Assembly (NCBI GenBank): GCA_049671305.1 | Contig: JBATUR010000007.1 | Span: forward strand, 1-23,261 | Length of the DNA stretch: 23,261 nt | Direction of reading: 5' to 3' | From: CADCTM01 sp049671305 | Lineage (GTDB): Bacteria; Cyanobacteriota; Cyanobacteriia; Cyanobacteriales; Coleofasciculaceae | Shown: positions 23,038-23,261 of the stretch, in pieces | Layout of the letters: each line of letters begins with the position of its first letter | Numbering within the stretch: position 1 is the stretch's first letter | Translations under genes and position numbers: made by a program | Notes under the pieces: model-generated | Told to the model about the DNA's origin: nothing | Databases searched by the model: none | What the model saw: only the letters and a program-made list of their open reading frames with translations

Positions 23038-23261
23038 TTAATAATGATTACCAACTTTACGATGATGCACAGCAGTTAAAGCTTCTGACTTAGAAACACG
23101 CCCACCATCAACAGTTGCATAAACCAGCCAGTGGTCACTTAGTTCCATACGACTAGCAACTCTACACTCAATATAAGCTAAAGCGTCGGTTAAAATCGGT
23201 GAACCATTTTCTGCCGCTTGAGTTTTGACACCAGCAAAACGATCAGCACCTGGTGGAAAAC
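23038..23261 (-). CDS. flv3: Flavodiiron protein, 3' fragment (probably Flv3)
   Basis: Only the last 73 codons are in the window; the rest lies beyond the right edge. The peptide reads FPPGADRFAGVKTQ... to TAVHHRKVGNHY and aligns without gaps to the end of the Flv1-like protein (FSPGEDRFAGVD... to TAVHHRKSGTHY), both 73 residues. It is therefore the flavin-reductase domain of a second flavodiiron protein. Its iron ligands cannot be seen, so Flv3 is inferred from its pairing with the Flv1-like gene. Confidence 0.8.
   Translation of the reverse strand, partial: FPPGADRFAGVKTQAAENGSPILTDALAYIECRVASRMELSDHWLVYATVDGGRVSKSEALTAVHHRKVGNHY

Overview
The window looks like chromosomal DNA from a cyanobacterium, most likely a filamentous, Nostoc-type one. 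The octamer GCGATCGC (HIP1) occurs roughly two dozen times by eye in 23 kb, where chance predicts less than one. The gene content agrees: flavodiiron proteins of the photosynthetic type, an NDH-SelD fusion, an HpsJ-like protein, DUF502-nusB-ftsY, and cyanobacterial palindromic repeats. No rRNA, tRNA, CRISPR array or intact insertion sequence was recognised.

Left part (1-5373, all minus strand): a four-gene module read leftwards. A TPR protein (328 aa) comes first, then a TPR-CHAT caspase-like protease (944 aa), a 130-aa helical protein that overlaps the protease gene by ATGA, and a 343-plus-aa protein of unknown function that starts one base later and runs off the left edge. Three of the four proteins carry a related LKRIWQ-like motif at one end. 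This is the best candidate for a little-described system: a protease, a scaffold and two coupled partners that could be substrate or effector.

Middle part: an MscS-type channel (5780-6805), then an iron group: a lipoprotein resembling the extracytoplasmic domain of long FTR1 proteins (7264-7785), a bacterioferritin-like protein (7922-8359) and an FTR1 iron permease (8399-9331). Convergent with it, four bases away, is an NADH-dehydrogenase-like/SelD fusion (9336-11648, minus). An HpsJ-like membrane protein follows (11990-12742).

Right part: a run of plus-strand genes: a doubtful 108-aa ORF coupled to a DUF502 membrane protein, nusB, ftsY, a GAF/PP2C phosphatase, a small membrane protein and argH. 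After a strong hairpin at 20473-20529 the minus strand resumes with flv1-like, a SMI1/KNR4 (SUKH) gene and the 3' end of a second flavodiiron gene (probably flv3). These would act together in photoreduction of oxygen downstream of photosystem I.

Palindromic repeats are a theme. Some lie between genes: GTAGGGG-type palindromes, and the GACTTCTTAG...AGAAGTC(GGGG) family, three copies. Others lie inside genes and are translated: two nearly identical 40-bp copies in the CHAT gene, read in two different frames, and one G/C-rich copy in the linker of the SelD fusion.
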